Origin: an uncultured Isosphaeraceae bacterium
GTDB taxonomy: Bacteria; Planctomycetota; Planctomycetia; Isosphaerales; Isosphaeraceae
NCBI GenBank assembly: GCA_945957605.1
Contig: CAMFLR010000007.1
Coordinates: 186,001 to 250,000, forward strand
Direction of reading: 5' to 3'
Length of the DNA: 64,000 nt
Positions 16,201-24,742 of this stretch are shown here, in pieces. Position numbers and translations under genes: made by a program. The stretch's first letter is position 1. Every line of letters starts with the position of its first letter. The notes beneath the pieces are model-generated. The model searched no databases, was not told where the DNA came from, and saw only the letters and a program-made list of their open reading frames with translations.

Positions 16201-18734
16201 TTGCGACGGGAACGGAAAGCTCGATTTCACCCGCGATCGGCTTTGTTCGCATATTCGATAGCGATACGGGAGAAAATCTCAAAACTTTCAAAGACGATAT
16301 GAGAGGCCCCATTGCTTGCCTGGTATACAGTCCCGACGGTAAGCGGCTGCTCGTTGGAACGGGAGGAGTTCATCCCAGGTTTCGTGGCATCAAGCAGACT
16401 TGTGCAGTCATTGATGCGGAGGATGGCAAGGTCATCGCCAGTTATGATGGGCACAGTCAATCGCTCTTTGATGGCTGCTTGAGTCCGGATGGTAAGCTCG
16501 CCGCGACTGTTGCGTTCGATGGCGGAGTGCATGTTTGGGATACAACCACGGGCGCCAAGAAGATGATACTGCGCCCAGCGGATGAGGCAGATACCGTCTT
16601 TCGCGGGGTTGCATGGAGTCTCGATGGCAAGACGATTGCCGCCACTGGCCTCGACCAGAGTGTTTGGCTTTTCGACGTATCAACGCAAAAAGAAACTCGC
16701 AAACTCAAGGGGCACGCGGGTGAGGTTTATCGCGCCGCGTTTACTCCCGATGGCCAACGTCTGGCGACAACCGGCCGCGATGCAACGGTTAAGCTCTGGA
16801 ACGTCGCTACGGGAGACGAAGTGCTCAGTTTTCGCGAGCACACGAGTGAAATTTACGACTTGGCGTTCAGTCCTGATGGGCAGACCCTCGCCTCTGCGGG
16901 ATTCGATCAAAAAACGATACTGCGATCGATCAATTTTCCCGATTATCCCAAAACCGATGGATGGGACGTGGTTTTGTCCGACGATTTTGAACGCCAAGAC
17001 TTGGGTGATCGCTGGGATGTTGTCTGCGGCGACTGGTCGATCGAGAAGGGGGCTGCAAAAGGGGCGATGCACGTGTCACGTCGCGACCGTCATCCCTTTG
17101 ACTGGGCGACGCTCGTTCCCAAGGGACTCTATCTGCCCTCGCAAGCCGAAGTTCGCTGTGAAGTTTGGTCGCCCGACGCGATTAACGTCGAATTGAAGTT
17201 GCATGAAAGCTCCAGTCTGTTGGCGACTGAGGGACTGCTTGGAATTCTCAGTGGAAGTGCAAAACAACGGTACGAGAGCGACCGTGGCTCGACGCTTCTT
17301 ATTGAAGCATCGAATGCGTATCGCAACGTGCTGACGAACCCGCGATTTGTGCTTGAACCTGGAGTTCACCGCAAAGTACGTATGCTCCGCGAGCGGCGCC
17401 GATTTACTGTTTGGATCGACGGCGAGGAGGCGTTATCGGTACCCATCCCAGATCTCATTGTTCCGGTTTTGCATCTGCAAGCGGGATACGGCAAGCCAGG
17501 GGATGTGGTCTATCTCGACAACGTCGAAATACGCCGACCACGTGAAGCGGCACGAGAGCAAAACGCCCTGAAACGTCTGGCGGAACTGACGAACAGCGAG
17601 CCGCTTCTCGCCGATGCTCTGGCGAAGCTTAAAACCGACACGTCGATCGATGGAGCTACGAAAGAACTGGCGCTCGCGATTGGCTCTCGACAGGAGCAGA
17701 GCCCCAATCAGTTGATCAACTTGACGTATCCTGTCGTGATCAAGTCCGGATGCATGCCTGAGGAGTACCAGCTCGCGCTCAAGCGACTGGAGTCGCTCAT
17801 CGCGAAATCGCCCGACTATCGTCAAGCTCGCGAGCAAGAGGGTGCGGCCTTGTACCGGCTCGGTCGATACGACGAGGCCCTCAAAGCTCTTACCGCTGCG
17901 AACGAGCTTCGCATGAAACAGGGGCTGCACCTCGCTCCGGCGCAACCGCTTGTTTTTCGGGCAATGTCTGAGTTTCGCCTTGGGCATCGGCCTGAAGCCG
18001 CGGCATTGCTCGACGAGCTGGGCCTATCATTGGCCGGCCAACCTGGCGTTGCGAGTGCGGTCGTGCTTCGCGACGAGGCAGAAGCGCTGATCGGCTCGAA
18101 AGCCGCGACGGAGCGACAACTGCTTTGCGAGAACATCACGAAAATCGCCCAGGCGATGCACGCCTATCACGAGAAGGAACTCAGATTTCCCAGCTCTGCC
18201 ATATCGAGCACAGAAAATAGGCCACTACTGAGCTGGCGGGTTGCGCTTTTGCCCTATCTCGGTGAGGAAGCCTTGTACAGTCGTTTCAAGCTTGATGAGC
18301 CCTGGGATAGCCCAAGCAATCAGCCGCTGATCAAGGAAATGCCTGCTGTTTATTCGCGGGCAGTCGCTCAACCGAATGCAGGCGGTCTGACTCCATTCCG
18401 CGTTTTCAGCGGTGCCAACACGCTATTCGACGACAAGACTGCGATGAATTTGGCCAAAATTACTGATGGGACGATCAACACGATTCTGGCCGTCGAGTCG
18501 AGCGAAAGCGTGCCCTGGACCAAGCCGGATGAATTGCTCGTGCCCAAGGATGGAAGTCTTCCGAAACTCGGCACAGCAGACGGAAAACGCGCAACGATTG
18601 TACTCGCAAGCGGCACCGTGATCGTTCTTGAATATACCGCGGAAACCGATCGCATTCTTCGACGGATGATCACTCCCAGCGGCGGTGAGAACGTCGATAG
18701 TGCTCCGTTGACGAAATGGCTAAATCATAAGTGA
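13212..18734 (+). CDS. Ser/Thr protein kinase - TM - WD40 - lectin-like - TPR - DUF1559 fusion
   Basis: An 1840-residue multidomain protein. Kinase domain at about 144-450: glycine loop GGLGEVFVA, VALKE lysine, catalytic loop HRDLKPAN near 278, and DWG in place of DFG near 298, a variant seen in planctomycete kinases. A transmembrane helix lies at about 470-490 (AIASALILVTIVSVFATIFV), then a coiled coil rich in Ala, Gln and Lys. About 596-1236 hold 14 WD40-type repeats by my count (recurrent FSPDGKR and VWD), enough for two seven-bladed propellers. About 1250-1440 is a concanavalin-like jelly roll (DDFERQDLGDRWDV, then DNVEIRRP). About 1450-1630 is TPR-like helical. The C-terminus (about 1633-1836) is a DUF1559 domain without its usual prepilin leader (LLSWRVALLPYLGEEALY, DEPWDSPSN). 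The frame is open from 13167 (TTG), but ATG 13212 is the better start. The kinase would be cytoplasmic and the rest exported. Confidence 0.88.
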   Translation: MTWTAADRDQLLCLLALKNGLIDHKVLATSMFDSGSLDGESLLDAVVRRSGLSRDVFTTLSFIAESIVSEYPDSPREYLAALADSIEGTRQPDATGSFRPQAENHGDDFATRVPSPADFAETQNRGEDAQGTDGEIEVHWREHRFTRLRPHAKGGLGEVFVAMDRELDREVALKEIQDHHADRSDSRARFFQEAKVTGALEHPGIVPVYGLGHYADGRPYYAMRFIRGKSLKESIQEYHTEPNLRSSTADRLMLQQLLRRFLDVCNAISFAHSKGVLHRDLKPANVMLGQFGETLVVDWGLAKVKGVADQTDEASRDGGGAGRISGSLSGSSAETLPGSAMGTPQFMSPEQAQGDLDSLGAASDVYSLGATLYTVITGHAPFEDKTIAEVLDKVSRGEFPRPRQISRKIHPGLDAICCKAMALHPADRYESVQLLAQDIEHWLADEPVLAQRETWFSQSHRWLRRHRTWAQAIASALILVTIVSVFATIFVGKERDAADGARVRAMENLVKADRSRLAAVEATNQAKASQKQAETAQVEASQQKEKALSQLYLASMGLAQQEWNVGNVGRAEQLLDSCPERFWGWERRYLKALCHSDSMTYSGQSSVARLIAFSPDGKRVISVDAAGILKTWDTETGRSLSSRMTDSLGLAFDSSRTRMVGITNDPKEYLIWDLTKETSPTRIVMNGTRGVAAAFRPDGKQLALVKDASLIQLWDLEKGVESSILSGRADPLVYFTYSPDGKLIAVARRFGWIEIWDLETGKRRHEFRGHPGEGIEVQRVEFRPDSKALVSVGLDGGRVWDVADAHQIGSLQANSSFLYCGSFSPDGKRIATSGADRTVRVWDTTTFRELANFRGHTHEVTLVTWSPDGTKLLSSSNDTTLRTWDVGNEAITSPPSATAASSNAGSSTEPRVAPLRTLGGHTGAVSAFSFSPDSKRMATVSWDGYLITHDLATGGILKKIQVTTQNALSNQIRMLRGGTAFSTSVGAVAFSPDGKRIATGTESSISPAIGFVRIFDSDTGENLKTFKDDMRGPIACLVYSPDGKRLLVGTGGVHPRFRGIKQTCAVIDAEDGKVIASYDGHSQSLFDGCLSPDGKLAATVAFDGGVHVWDTTTGAKKMILRPADEADTVFRGVAWSLDGKTIAATGLDQSVWLFDVSTQKETRKLKGHAGEVYRAAFTPDGQRLATTGRDATVKLWNVATGDEVLSFREHTSEIYDLAFSPDGQTLASAGFDQKTILRSINFPDYPKTDGWDVVLSDDFERQDLGDRWDVVCGDWSIEKGAAKGAMHVSRRDRHPFDWATLVPKGLYLPSQAEVRCEVWSPDAINVELKLHESSSLLATEGLLGILSGSAKQRYESDRGSTLLIEASNAYRNVLTNPRFVLEPGVHRKVRMLRERRRFTVWIDGEEALSVPIPDLIVPVLHLQAGYGKPGDVVYLDNVEIRRPREAAREQNALKRLAELTNSEPLLADALAKLKTDTSIDGATKELALAIGSRQEQSPNQLINLTYPVVIKSGCMPEEYQLALKRLESLIAKSPDYRQAREQEGAALYRLGRYDEALKALTAANELRMKQGLHLAPAQPLVFRAMSEFRLGHRPEAAALLDELGLSLAGQPGVASAVVLRDEAEALIGSKAATERQLLCENITKIAQAMHAYHEKELRFPSSAISSTENRPLLSWRVALLPYLGEEALYSRFKLDEPWDSPSNQPLIKEMPAVYSRAVAQPNAGGLTPFRVFSGANTLFDDKTAMNLAKITDGTINTILAVESSESVPWTKPDELLVPKDGSLPKLGTADGKRATIVLASGTVIVLEYTAETDRILRRMITPSGGENVDSAPLTKWLNHK

Positions 18735-18759
18735 ATGAGATGAAAGTTAGATGTGGAAG

Positions 18760-19291
18760 GTGATCATGATATAGCATTAAGAAGTGAATGGCGCTCGCCG
18801 CAATTGTCGCCGAAGCATCCATCACTATGCCGACGCGATCAAAGTGTGCTCGTCATCGACTTAACCGCTTCGGCAAACGATGTCGTTCTCTCGACTGTCC
18901 AGTGAGTCTTGCACAGTCCACTCGCGTTGCGTGTTTGAGGCTTGGTGATAGATTGATCGATTGCCAGCCATCGCAGTACCGCTCTTATTGTTCGCTGTCG
19001 TACGCTCGATCAGCATAGACAGTGTCAAGTATCTCTTTGGGACGACTGAGTTATCCAACAACCTTGGGAAACTCGACGACCATCGGGAGGATAAGACGAA
19101 GTGGACTGGCGACTGCGTTGGTGGTGCGAATCGCCAGCTCCCCTCCATAATTGTCGACTATAACCATGTGGTTCGCGCCCAATTTACGGCGGCCCTCCGG
19201 GCTCGGCTCCGTAGTCTCCTTACCGTCAAAGGCTCGTACGGTCATGTCCATCGACGACATAGGGGCAATATCGTTGAAACTCGACAATTGC
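18760..19291 (-). mobile_element. Relic of an IS5-type element (transposase C-terminal part)
   Basis: The stretch aligns along its length with positions about 21895-22420 of the more complete IS. Shared blocks include GCATCCAT, GTCGTTCTCTCGACT / ATCGTCCTCTCGACT, CCCAGCCATCGCAG / GCCAGCCATCGCAG, TTCGCTGTCGTA and CTTGGGAAACTCGA. Read leftwards, a fragment still encodes TVRAFDGKETTEPSPEGRRK, matching TVRAFGGGEATGPSPVDRRK of the better copy, so the first DDE aspartate region is recognisable. Frames are broken elsewhere. The N-terminal part of the transposase and that terminal repeat are missing. The relic lies in the same orientation as the IS at 21864-22779 and stops exactly where the truncated metalloprotease ends. 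The left boundary is approximate. Confidence 0.78.
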
Positions 19292-21863
19292 TTACATCAT
19301 TTCGTCTCTTCGACGTAAAGTTGGCGACCAGTTTCTCTTCGCGCGATTCGGTCCGAATCGACCGTTTTGGAGTAGGCGGTCCACTGCTAAAAACGCGGCG
19401 ATGGAGCAGCCAATCACCCCAATTCGGCCAGGCTCGGTCACCGACTCGCCTTGCTCGCCCTCGGTTGGGAGATCAGCGGGGGAGCACATCAAATTCGCAT
19501 CGACATTGGGGGCAGTCGAGGCTTGAGAATCTGCGCTCGCGACACTCATCGAATCGAAGAGATCCGCGAGCGCCTGATCGGTTGCTACGAGAGATAGATC
19601 AGCCAACTCAACTGCCGTCAGACGGAGGTCGAGCGAAGTGGGAACATTGGACTGAAGTTGGATCTCTGCTCGGTGACCTAGGTGTGTCCATCGACGCCGA
19701 ACACCGTCCAGGCTCTCGGACGTCAAGGGAATATCGGCAACCTGCTGACGGCCAACAGGGAGGTAGCCGGACGGTGTCGTGAGGACCGGTCTGCGTCCTG
19801 CGATAGTGGCCTTGGTGCTCGCCCGTCCTTGAGTCAATTCGAGTGAACTGGTGAAAGTGGAAACGACATTAAGAACGTGGCTGGAAGTCGCTGTGCTTGG
19901 AAGTGTTAAAAGCCTGTCATCGTCCCGGGCGATTACGGATAAGGGCATAGGTTGTGCGACTGTCGGGCGCGGAGGATTGCTCGCGAAATCCGCCGCCATC
20001 AGCGGTTCCAAACCCTCGGGAGTTTCAGGGATGTTGAGGTCTGCAACCGCCATGATCCGATGCGTCGTTCCTGCGGCCAGAGTTGCACTCATGGGCGAGT
20101 CCGCGTTGCTCGAGTAGCCAAGGCCCAGGGCATGGCCAATTTCATGCATAACCGTCGTTTCAAAATCGTGCTGATCTGCATCGACTCCGGCCGCGTCGCC
20201 GCCGGTGTACCAGTTCCAACCCTGAAGAATTGTGATCCGGACTGGATTGGAACGAGGGTCATAGCTACCCAGGACTCCATCGCTGGCCCCGCCGCTGGCG
20301 CTGGTCGTCGCAGTGTCGAGAACAAGCGTCGCTAGAGATGGATCGTCGACCTCCGTGATCTTCACACTGTAGGAGACGAGCAGTGTGTTGATGGAGCCAA
20401 TGGCATCTTGGATCCGATCGAGCATGTCTGGGCCGAAGCTGCCATCCGAATTGTCGATGTAGACCGAGAGGTCGCCAGCGAGAAGCGTCGAGGCGATTTC
20501 GCCTGCGTCAAAAGCGCCTTCGCTGCCTGCTGCCATCTGGGTGAGAATGACATTGCCACTGATATTCAGGCTGTTAACCACCAGCGCATCGTCGAGATGA
20601 CCGTTCCCGCTCATCGTGAGCATGGCGTTGGCGGCGTAGATAACACCATCAACGTCGACTATGGCATTGCCGCTGATACTGATTGCCCGGGTGTTGAGCC
20701 GTGACTGATAGATCAGAATATCGTCGTATGGGCCGCTTGTTGGCGGGCTGAGATCGAAACGCCCATTGCCGCTTAGCGAGATGCCGCCGAAGTTGCCGGA
20801 ATCAGTTGTACCGTTGTAGCCGCTACCAGCGTTGAAAATCGTCACCCCGGACCCACTCACTCCCGCGTTGCCAGAGACCGTGAAGCCTCCGCCACGGATG
20901 ATATAGAGACCCGGAGACATGGTTACGACTGCATTCCCTGAGAGTTGGATCGAGGAATAAACACCCGGGAACAGCGTCTTGGTTGTATTGCCCGAGACGC
21001 TGACGGCGCCGTAGTTCGTGCCCGTGAGTTGCGGAGAGACGAGCGAGGCAAGCGGGTCTGAGATCGACGCGGGGGTGCCGGTTTTGGTGACATTCGCATT
21101 ACCGCTCTTGCTGATGCCGCCCATCACCTGGACAGTGCCACCGACGTTGATCCGAGCATTCCCGCTGGCGAGGATCGCACTTGGCGAGTTCGAATCTACG
21201 AAGAGCCCTCCCGGGAGTGTGATCGAGGCATTTCCCGTGGCCGTGACCGCGCCGCTCATCGTCGGGTTAAGGATATAAGCGCTGCCGGCGGCGAGAGTGA
21301 TGTGATTGTCAATTCGGTCGTGGACTGTGCCGCTGGCAGTGTTGTAGTTGCCAGTGATGTCAGTGAAGGTCCAGGGATCGGTCGAATAGTCACCCACACT
21401 CGTATGAATGGTTCCATTCAACGAGAGGCCTGACAGTACCTCGCCCTGCACACCTCGGGCTATGCCCGTCGCTGTGTGGGGCAACCCGTCGTAGGTAACG
21501 TCATAGGGCGTAACCGAGATCACGGCGTTGGTTCTGGCGATGCTTACGGTCGCGGCGTCGGACTGATCGGTGTAATTGGTGCCGCCGTGGAATACCCAGT
21601 GGGCAGTTCCGCCGGGTGCGTTCGTGAACAGTTCGCCGAGGTCCAATCCGGCTCGGAGATCCATTCCACCGGCGCCGGTGGCTGTACCGGTCAATCCGTG
21701 CGAAGCACCATCAAAAGTGCCTGTGTAGCCAGTGATCACAACCGCCGCGATCGCCTTGCTGATGGTGATGGTGGCTGTGGCGAAACTCCCGAAGTGATTT
21801 GCGTCGCCTGCGAACGTGGCTATGACCGAGTAGTCGCCGGCGTTGACCTGGTCGCCGGAGTAG
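19292..21863 (-). pseudogene. 5'-truncated surface metalloprotease with MBG-type repeats
   Basis: About 857 residues are readable, beginning inside a beta-sandwich repeat (NAGDYSVIATFAGDANHFG, the MBG-type pattern) directly at the end of an IS. The native N-terminus, where a signal and LEPR-XLL motif would be expected, is missing. Next come further MBG-like units, then a glycine/serine-rich array of short repeats such as ISLSGNGRFD and FTVSGNAGVSG (about residues 200-440). A zinc-protease segment at about 560-610 has HEIGHALGLGYSSN and a later SPMS that may be a Met-turn. Metzincins use HExxHxxGxxH; here the third ligand position is tyrosine, a one-base change from histidine. A Met or TTG start in the IS end is fortuitous. 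Truncation plus the changed zinc ligand argue for a dead gene. The upstream half is not found on the far side of the IS. Confidence 0.75.
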
Positions 21864-22779
21864 CTAAGAAGCTCTGACAAAACCGTCGTTTTTAGATCGG
21901 CTCATTATTTAATATCCGAAAGCAGACAATGCTTGCGGCCAACGTCGCCCAGGCATCCATGATGACGCCAAGACGATCATAACGTACTCGCAATCGACGT
22001 AGCCCCGTCAGCCAGGATATCGTCCTCTCGACTACCCACCGAATCTTGCCCAGGCCACTGCCGTGTGGTGTCCGTCGCTTGGCAATGTGTGGCTCGATTC
22101 CCAGCCATCGCAGCAGCCCTCTCAAAGGTTCGCTGTCGTAACCTCGATCAGCGTAGACCTCATCAGGCAACTCTTTGGGTCGACCGGGTTTTCCGCCGAC
22201 CTTGGGAAACTCGAGGATCACCGGGAGAATTTGACGGTGATCACTGTCGTTTGCACCCACGCTGCGAATCACGAGCGGAACCCCGTTCTTGTCGACCATG
22301 ACGGTGTGTTTCGTACCGGGTTTACGGCGGTCGACGGGACTTGGCCCCGTCGCCTCGCCACCGCCGAAGGCACGCACAGTGACGCCATCGATGATCACGG
22401 TATCAAGGTCAAGCTTGCCTTCTCGCTTCAACGCCGCGAGCAGATCGGCATGCAATCGATCCTAAATTCCCGCCTCCTCCCACGCTCGAAGCCTGCGATG
22501 AGCGGTCCGTCCAGAGCAGCCGAGTTCTTGTCGAACATCCTCCCAACGGTTGCCAGTGACCAGCACAAACCAGATCACCCGCATGACGATCCGGTGTCCA
22601 ATCCGTGGCCGGCCACCTTGTAAACCAACATGTTGCTCAGGCGGAAGGTGATGAACGAGGGTGTCGAAGAATTCGTCCGGCATGCGGGCACTGGCCATAA
22701 CAGTAGTCCTTTTTCAAAAGGTATCTACTGAGCCATGGCGCAAACCTCATACCAAAGCGGTTTAGTCAGAGCTTTTTAG
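21864..22779 (-). mobile_element. IS5-type insertion sequence, about 0.9 kb, with matching terminal repeats
   Basis: Terminal inverted repeats are visible: CTAAGAAGCTCTGACAAAACCG-type sequence at 21864-21885, and its inverted partner at 22758-22779, which match at 20 of 22 positions. The interior encodes one leftward IS5-family transposase split by a stop codon. The ends may be a few bases further in, because the outer CTAA / TTAG could be a target site rather than part of the repeat. No perfect target-site duplication is seen, consistent with an adjacent deletion. The left side is a truncated metalloprotease, the right side an unrelated TPR gene. Relics of the same family lie at 6407-6665 and 18760-19291. 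Confidence 0.85.
21892..22698 (-). pseudogene. IS5-family transposase interrupted by an in-frame amber codon
   Basis: Two open stretches in the same frame, 22462-22698 and 21892-22455, form one IS5-family transposase of about 268 residues. The N-terminal part is a helix-turn-helix segment (WEDVRQELGCSGRTAHRRLR). The C-terminal part carries the DDE residues in VIIDGVTVRAF, YADRGYDSEP and WVVERTISWLTGLRRLRVRY. They are separated only by a TAG at 22462-22464, in AGI-stop-DRLHADLL, where related transposases usually have tryptophan (TGG). This is therefore a point mutation, not the frameshift arrangement some IS5 members use. Unless the stop is suppressed the element cannot move itself. Confidence 0.85.
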
Positions 22780-22793
22780 TGAATCGCCGCTCG

Positions 22794-23589
22794 TTATTGC
22801 GAATCTCGGCGTGTTCTTTCCAGCATTAAAGCTCCCCGACGACGGTAGCCTTCGACTAGAAGCTTCTCACTTTTGTCCAGGCTCATAGTGCCTGCCTGAT
22901 GCAATACATCTATCGCGGCCGCCGGCTCATGCATTTCCAATAGAAGTCTCGCATATGTAATCATGGAAATTGGTGAGCGATGAAGTTCGATTGCCTTCGC
23001 AAATACAAGTTTTTGCATCGGCAAATTGTTTCGCGATAAGTAATGCATGGGCAAGCATGCCCCACGAATTGGCGATGTCAGGGTTCAGAGAAGCAGAAAT
23101 TCTGAATTCTCTCACAGCATCGATCGGTTGTTCTGCTGCAAGCAAGCACTGGCCAAAGCAGGAATGCGTGGCATAATCGTCTGGCGCGAATTCTGCAGCC
23201 GATCGAGCAAACTTGAGGGCGATCTCCAGCCTTCCAAGCAAGAGATTTGTTAGCGATAAATGAATATGTACTACCGCATTTTTTGGATCAATAGCGAGTG
23301 CGTCTTGAAAATCTTGCAAACCCGAATCGTGGTCAGAAAGTCGATCTGAGGATAGTAGGCCTCTAGCAGTCAAATACTTACTAAGTCGCTCGGCTTGTAT
23401 AGCACGCGTATAATCGCTTTTGGCAAGCCCGAATTCCCCGATTTCTTCGAATCGCCAACCTCGCTCGAAATACAATACTGCGGTTGGAGCGAGTGCAATG
23501 ACGTCCGTAAGTGTTTTAATCGACAGTTCGATATTGCCTTCCGCATCCAGGCGACGGCATTCTTGCAACGCATTTCTTTGATCGAGCAT
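22794..23589 (-). pseudogene. TPR-repeat protein with a frameshift
   Basis: A leftward gene of about 265 codons. The ATG at 23589 has a strong AGGAGGG at 23598-23604. The first 190 or so residues are tetratricopeptide repeats (LYFERGWRFEEIGEFGLAKSD, then FQDALAIDPKNAVVHIHLSL and WGMLAHALLIAKQFADAK). After that the frame runs into unlike sequence and stops at 22927. The neighbouring frame continues the TPR pattern (FAKAIELHRSPISM, then YARLLLEMHEPAAAIDVLHQ) to 22794. The switch falls at a run of five A residues (on the coding strand) near 23007-23015. A real indel, a sequencing error or a programmed slip are all possible. It sits between two broken surface-protein genes and next to an IS, and ends 15 bp from the IS. 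Confidence 0.72.
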
Positions 23590-23734
23590 GCACCGGCCCT
23601 CCTAGGCAAGGGAAGAGTGACAATCAACACGCCAACGTTGCGGTTCAGGGAGGTTTCAAAGTACCCCATTTGGATTGATGTCGCGAGCCTTCTTCTTTGA
23701 ACGATGGGTTGACCTCCCGCAGTGATTCACCTAT

Positions 23735-23799
23735 GAGGCGCTGACAAAACTATTGGCGAAGCCTGGCAAAATGGGAGCCGCCTAAGTTTTGTCAGCCTC
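23735..23799. repeat. 65-bp palindromic remnant made of two transposon ends
   Basis: GAGGCGCTGACAAAACT at 23735-23751 faces AGTTTTGTCAGCCTC at 23785-23799; apart from a 2-base insertion they are perfect inverted repeats separated by about 33 bases. The core GCTGACAAAAC matches the IS end at 6407 and is close to GCTCTGACAAAACC of the IS at 21864. It looks like a collapsed or miniature derivative of the same IS family. The right arm forms the last codons of the truncated ELWxxDGT reading frame. Confidence 0.65.
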
Positions 23800-24742
23800 T
23801 CTTAAGTACGCGGGATTCGAGCTAGCGGCCCCGGTATTGATGTCCTTGACCTGAATCGTACCTGCGGCGGTTCCGTCGTTCTTCCACAGCTCGTAATCAT
23901 TGACATTATTGATGGCGTTAAAGTAGAGCGTCGATCCGATTACTGTGAGATACGTGGGAAACGATCCGCCTGTGGGGGCAATGTCCTTGAGCAGGGCCGT
24001 TCCAGCAGTGGTTCCGTCACTCCTCCACAGCTCGTTATCGAAAGGCTGGGCGATCGACGCGGAGAAGTAGAGTGTCGAGCCCATCGCCGTCAATTCGTGG
24101 GCGTTCGAGCCCTGAAAACCGGGAAGCATATCTTTGACCAGAACGGTGCCGGCGGCGGTACCATCGCTCTTCCACAGCTCCGAGCCGGTGACGCCGTTGT
24201 CCGCGAAGAATTAAAGCGTGGACCCGAGCGCCGTCAACTCATAAGGATTCGAACCGGAAGTGCCCGGGTAGATGTCCTTGACCATGACGGTGCCGGCATC
24301 TGTCCCGTCGCTTATCCACAACTCCGTGCCGTAGGCCGCCGTGGTGGCAACGAAGAAGAGTGTCGAATCGACCATCGTCAGCGACTGGGGGTTTGCACTG
24401 AGCGTCGCCGCATAGATATTCGATACAAGCGAGGTTCCGGCAGTGGTTCCGTCACTCTTCCAGACCTCTCGACCTTCGCTGGCTGTCGTGGCGGCGAAAC
24501 AGAGAGTCGAGCCCACAACTGTCAAGTTTATCGGGCTCGAAAAGCTAGTCCCGGGGTTGATGTCCTTGATCAGAACAGTGCCGCCGGTGGTTCCATTGCT
24601 CTTCCAAAACTCTCGACCTTCGTTAGCGGTCGTGGCGGCGAAGTAAAGGGTCGAGCCCGTTACTATCATGTTGGTCGGGCTCGAGTTGCCAGTGCCGGGA
24701 TTGATATCCCTGACCAGTATGGTCCCGGCAGTAGTTCCGTCA
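23782..24742 (-). pseudogene. ELWxxDGT-repeat surface protein, 3' part of broken gene
   Basis: This is the distal part of the gene whose beginning lies at 25630-26759. It encodes about six repeats of the planctomycete type built around ELWKSDGTTAGTxLVKDI, each followed by a short strand pair ending GSTLYFAA. Two defects are visible besides the IS. A TAA at 24211-24213 replaces the tyrosine codon of a GSTLYF motif, and the frame then continues correctly to 23782. The 3' end stops in the transposon-end palindrome (AYLREADKT), so any C-terminal domain is lost. After removing the 887-bp IS and one 3-bp target copy, the frame joins exactly with the upstream part, giving an ancestral reading frame of at least 696 codons. 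Confidence 0.85.
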
